Below, in pieces: positions 5,917 to 6,057 of a stretch of DNA of 6,057 bases. Numbering within the stretch: position 1 is the first letter of the stretch; each line of letters opens with the position of its first letter. The translations under genes were made by a program, and so were the position numbers. A model generated the notes under the pieces. It saw nothing but the letters and a program-made list of their open reading frames with translations. It had not been told where the DNA came from and made no database searches. Source of the stretch: Anaerolineae bacterium (GTDB taxonomy: Bacteria; Chloroflexota; Anaerolineae; B4-G1); contig JAUWNP010000245.1 in NCBI GenBank assembly GCA_030612585.1, positions 1-6,057 of the forward strand. The letters are read 5' to 3'.

Positions 5917-5969
5917 CCTACCTTCTATCAGTCTCGTCGCAACCTCTTCAGCGCCTCAAAAGCACCCTG

Positions 5970-6057
5970 TCTCCCCACCTCCTTGTCCCCTTGCCCCCTC
6001 GTCTCCTTGTCCCCTTGTCTCCTTGCCTCCTTGTCTCCTTGTCCCCCTGTCTCCTTG
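5970..6057. repeat. octamer tandem repeat, consensus TCTCCTTG, runs off right edge
   Basis: Eleven consecutive 8-bp units fit one phase from 5970 to the window end, starting TCTCCCCA, CCTCCTTG, TCCCCTTG, CCCCCTCG and ending TCTCCTTG, TCCCCCTG, TCTCCTTG. Substitutions are almost all C/T changes, so one strand is nearly pure pyrimidine with G only at unit ends. There is no open frame of note. GCACCCTG at 5962-5969 may be a further decayed unit. Confidence 0.85.

Noticed and set aside
5810..6057. CRISPR array or replication origin
   Set aside because: The 12-bp units are directly tandem without spacers and the octamers are too short, so this is not CRISPR. No DnaA-box cluster or replication gene accompanies the iteron-like block.

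Overview
The window is GC-rich, and its gene content and repeat content fit an uncultured member of the Chloroflexota (Anaerolineae-like). This placement is an inference. It rests on a large secreted protein ending in FLPLVLR, a UMF1/ATG22-type transporter, remnants of a polytopic membrane protein plus a YfhO-like C-terminal fragment, and many short intergenic tandem and palindromic repeats. No rRNA, tRNA or other marker gene is present to confirm it.

Layout. (1) Bases 1-625, minus strand, hold a degraded membrane-protein locus: an intact-looking N-terminus with GTG start, Shine-Dalgarno sequence and extended -10 promoter, fused directly to a piece resembling the C-terminus of YfhO-like proteins. 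The reading frame is broken twice, each time inside a 7-bp tandem repeat. (2) Bases 626-848 are a divergent promoter region. (3) Bases 849-2159, plus strand, encode a complete UMF1-type MFS permease of 436 residues. (4) Bases 2160-2436 lie between convergent genes and hold a roughly 98-bp palindromic repeat, a perfect 12-bp stem likely to terminate transcription from both sides, and a small C/G hairpin. (5) Bases 2437-5727, minus strand, encode a secreted protein of about 1096 residues with a signal peptide, ten carboxypeptidase-regulatory-like beta-sandwich modules, a C-terminal domain and a short FLPLVLR tail. One module carries an 8-residue in-frame insertion that matches a dispersed nucleotide repeat. 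(6) Bases 5728-6057 are non-coding: a roughly 154-bp element bounded by perfect 15-bp inverted repeats, with three 12-bp direct repeats inside, and then an octamer tandem array that runs off the right edge.

The three loci are single-gene transcription units: the first two diverge and the last two converge. There is no sign of an operon or shared pathway. I see no defence system, CRISPR array, transposase or other multi-gene novelty. The notable feature is the density of short repeats: seven distinct types in 6 kb. Two of them coincide with frame breaks in a pseudogene, one has been absorbed in frame into a secreted protein, and one sits where that protein's promoter should be.
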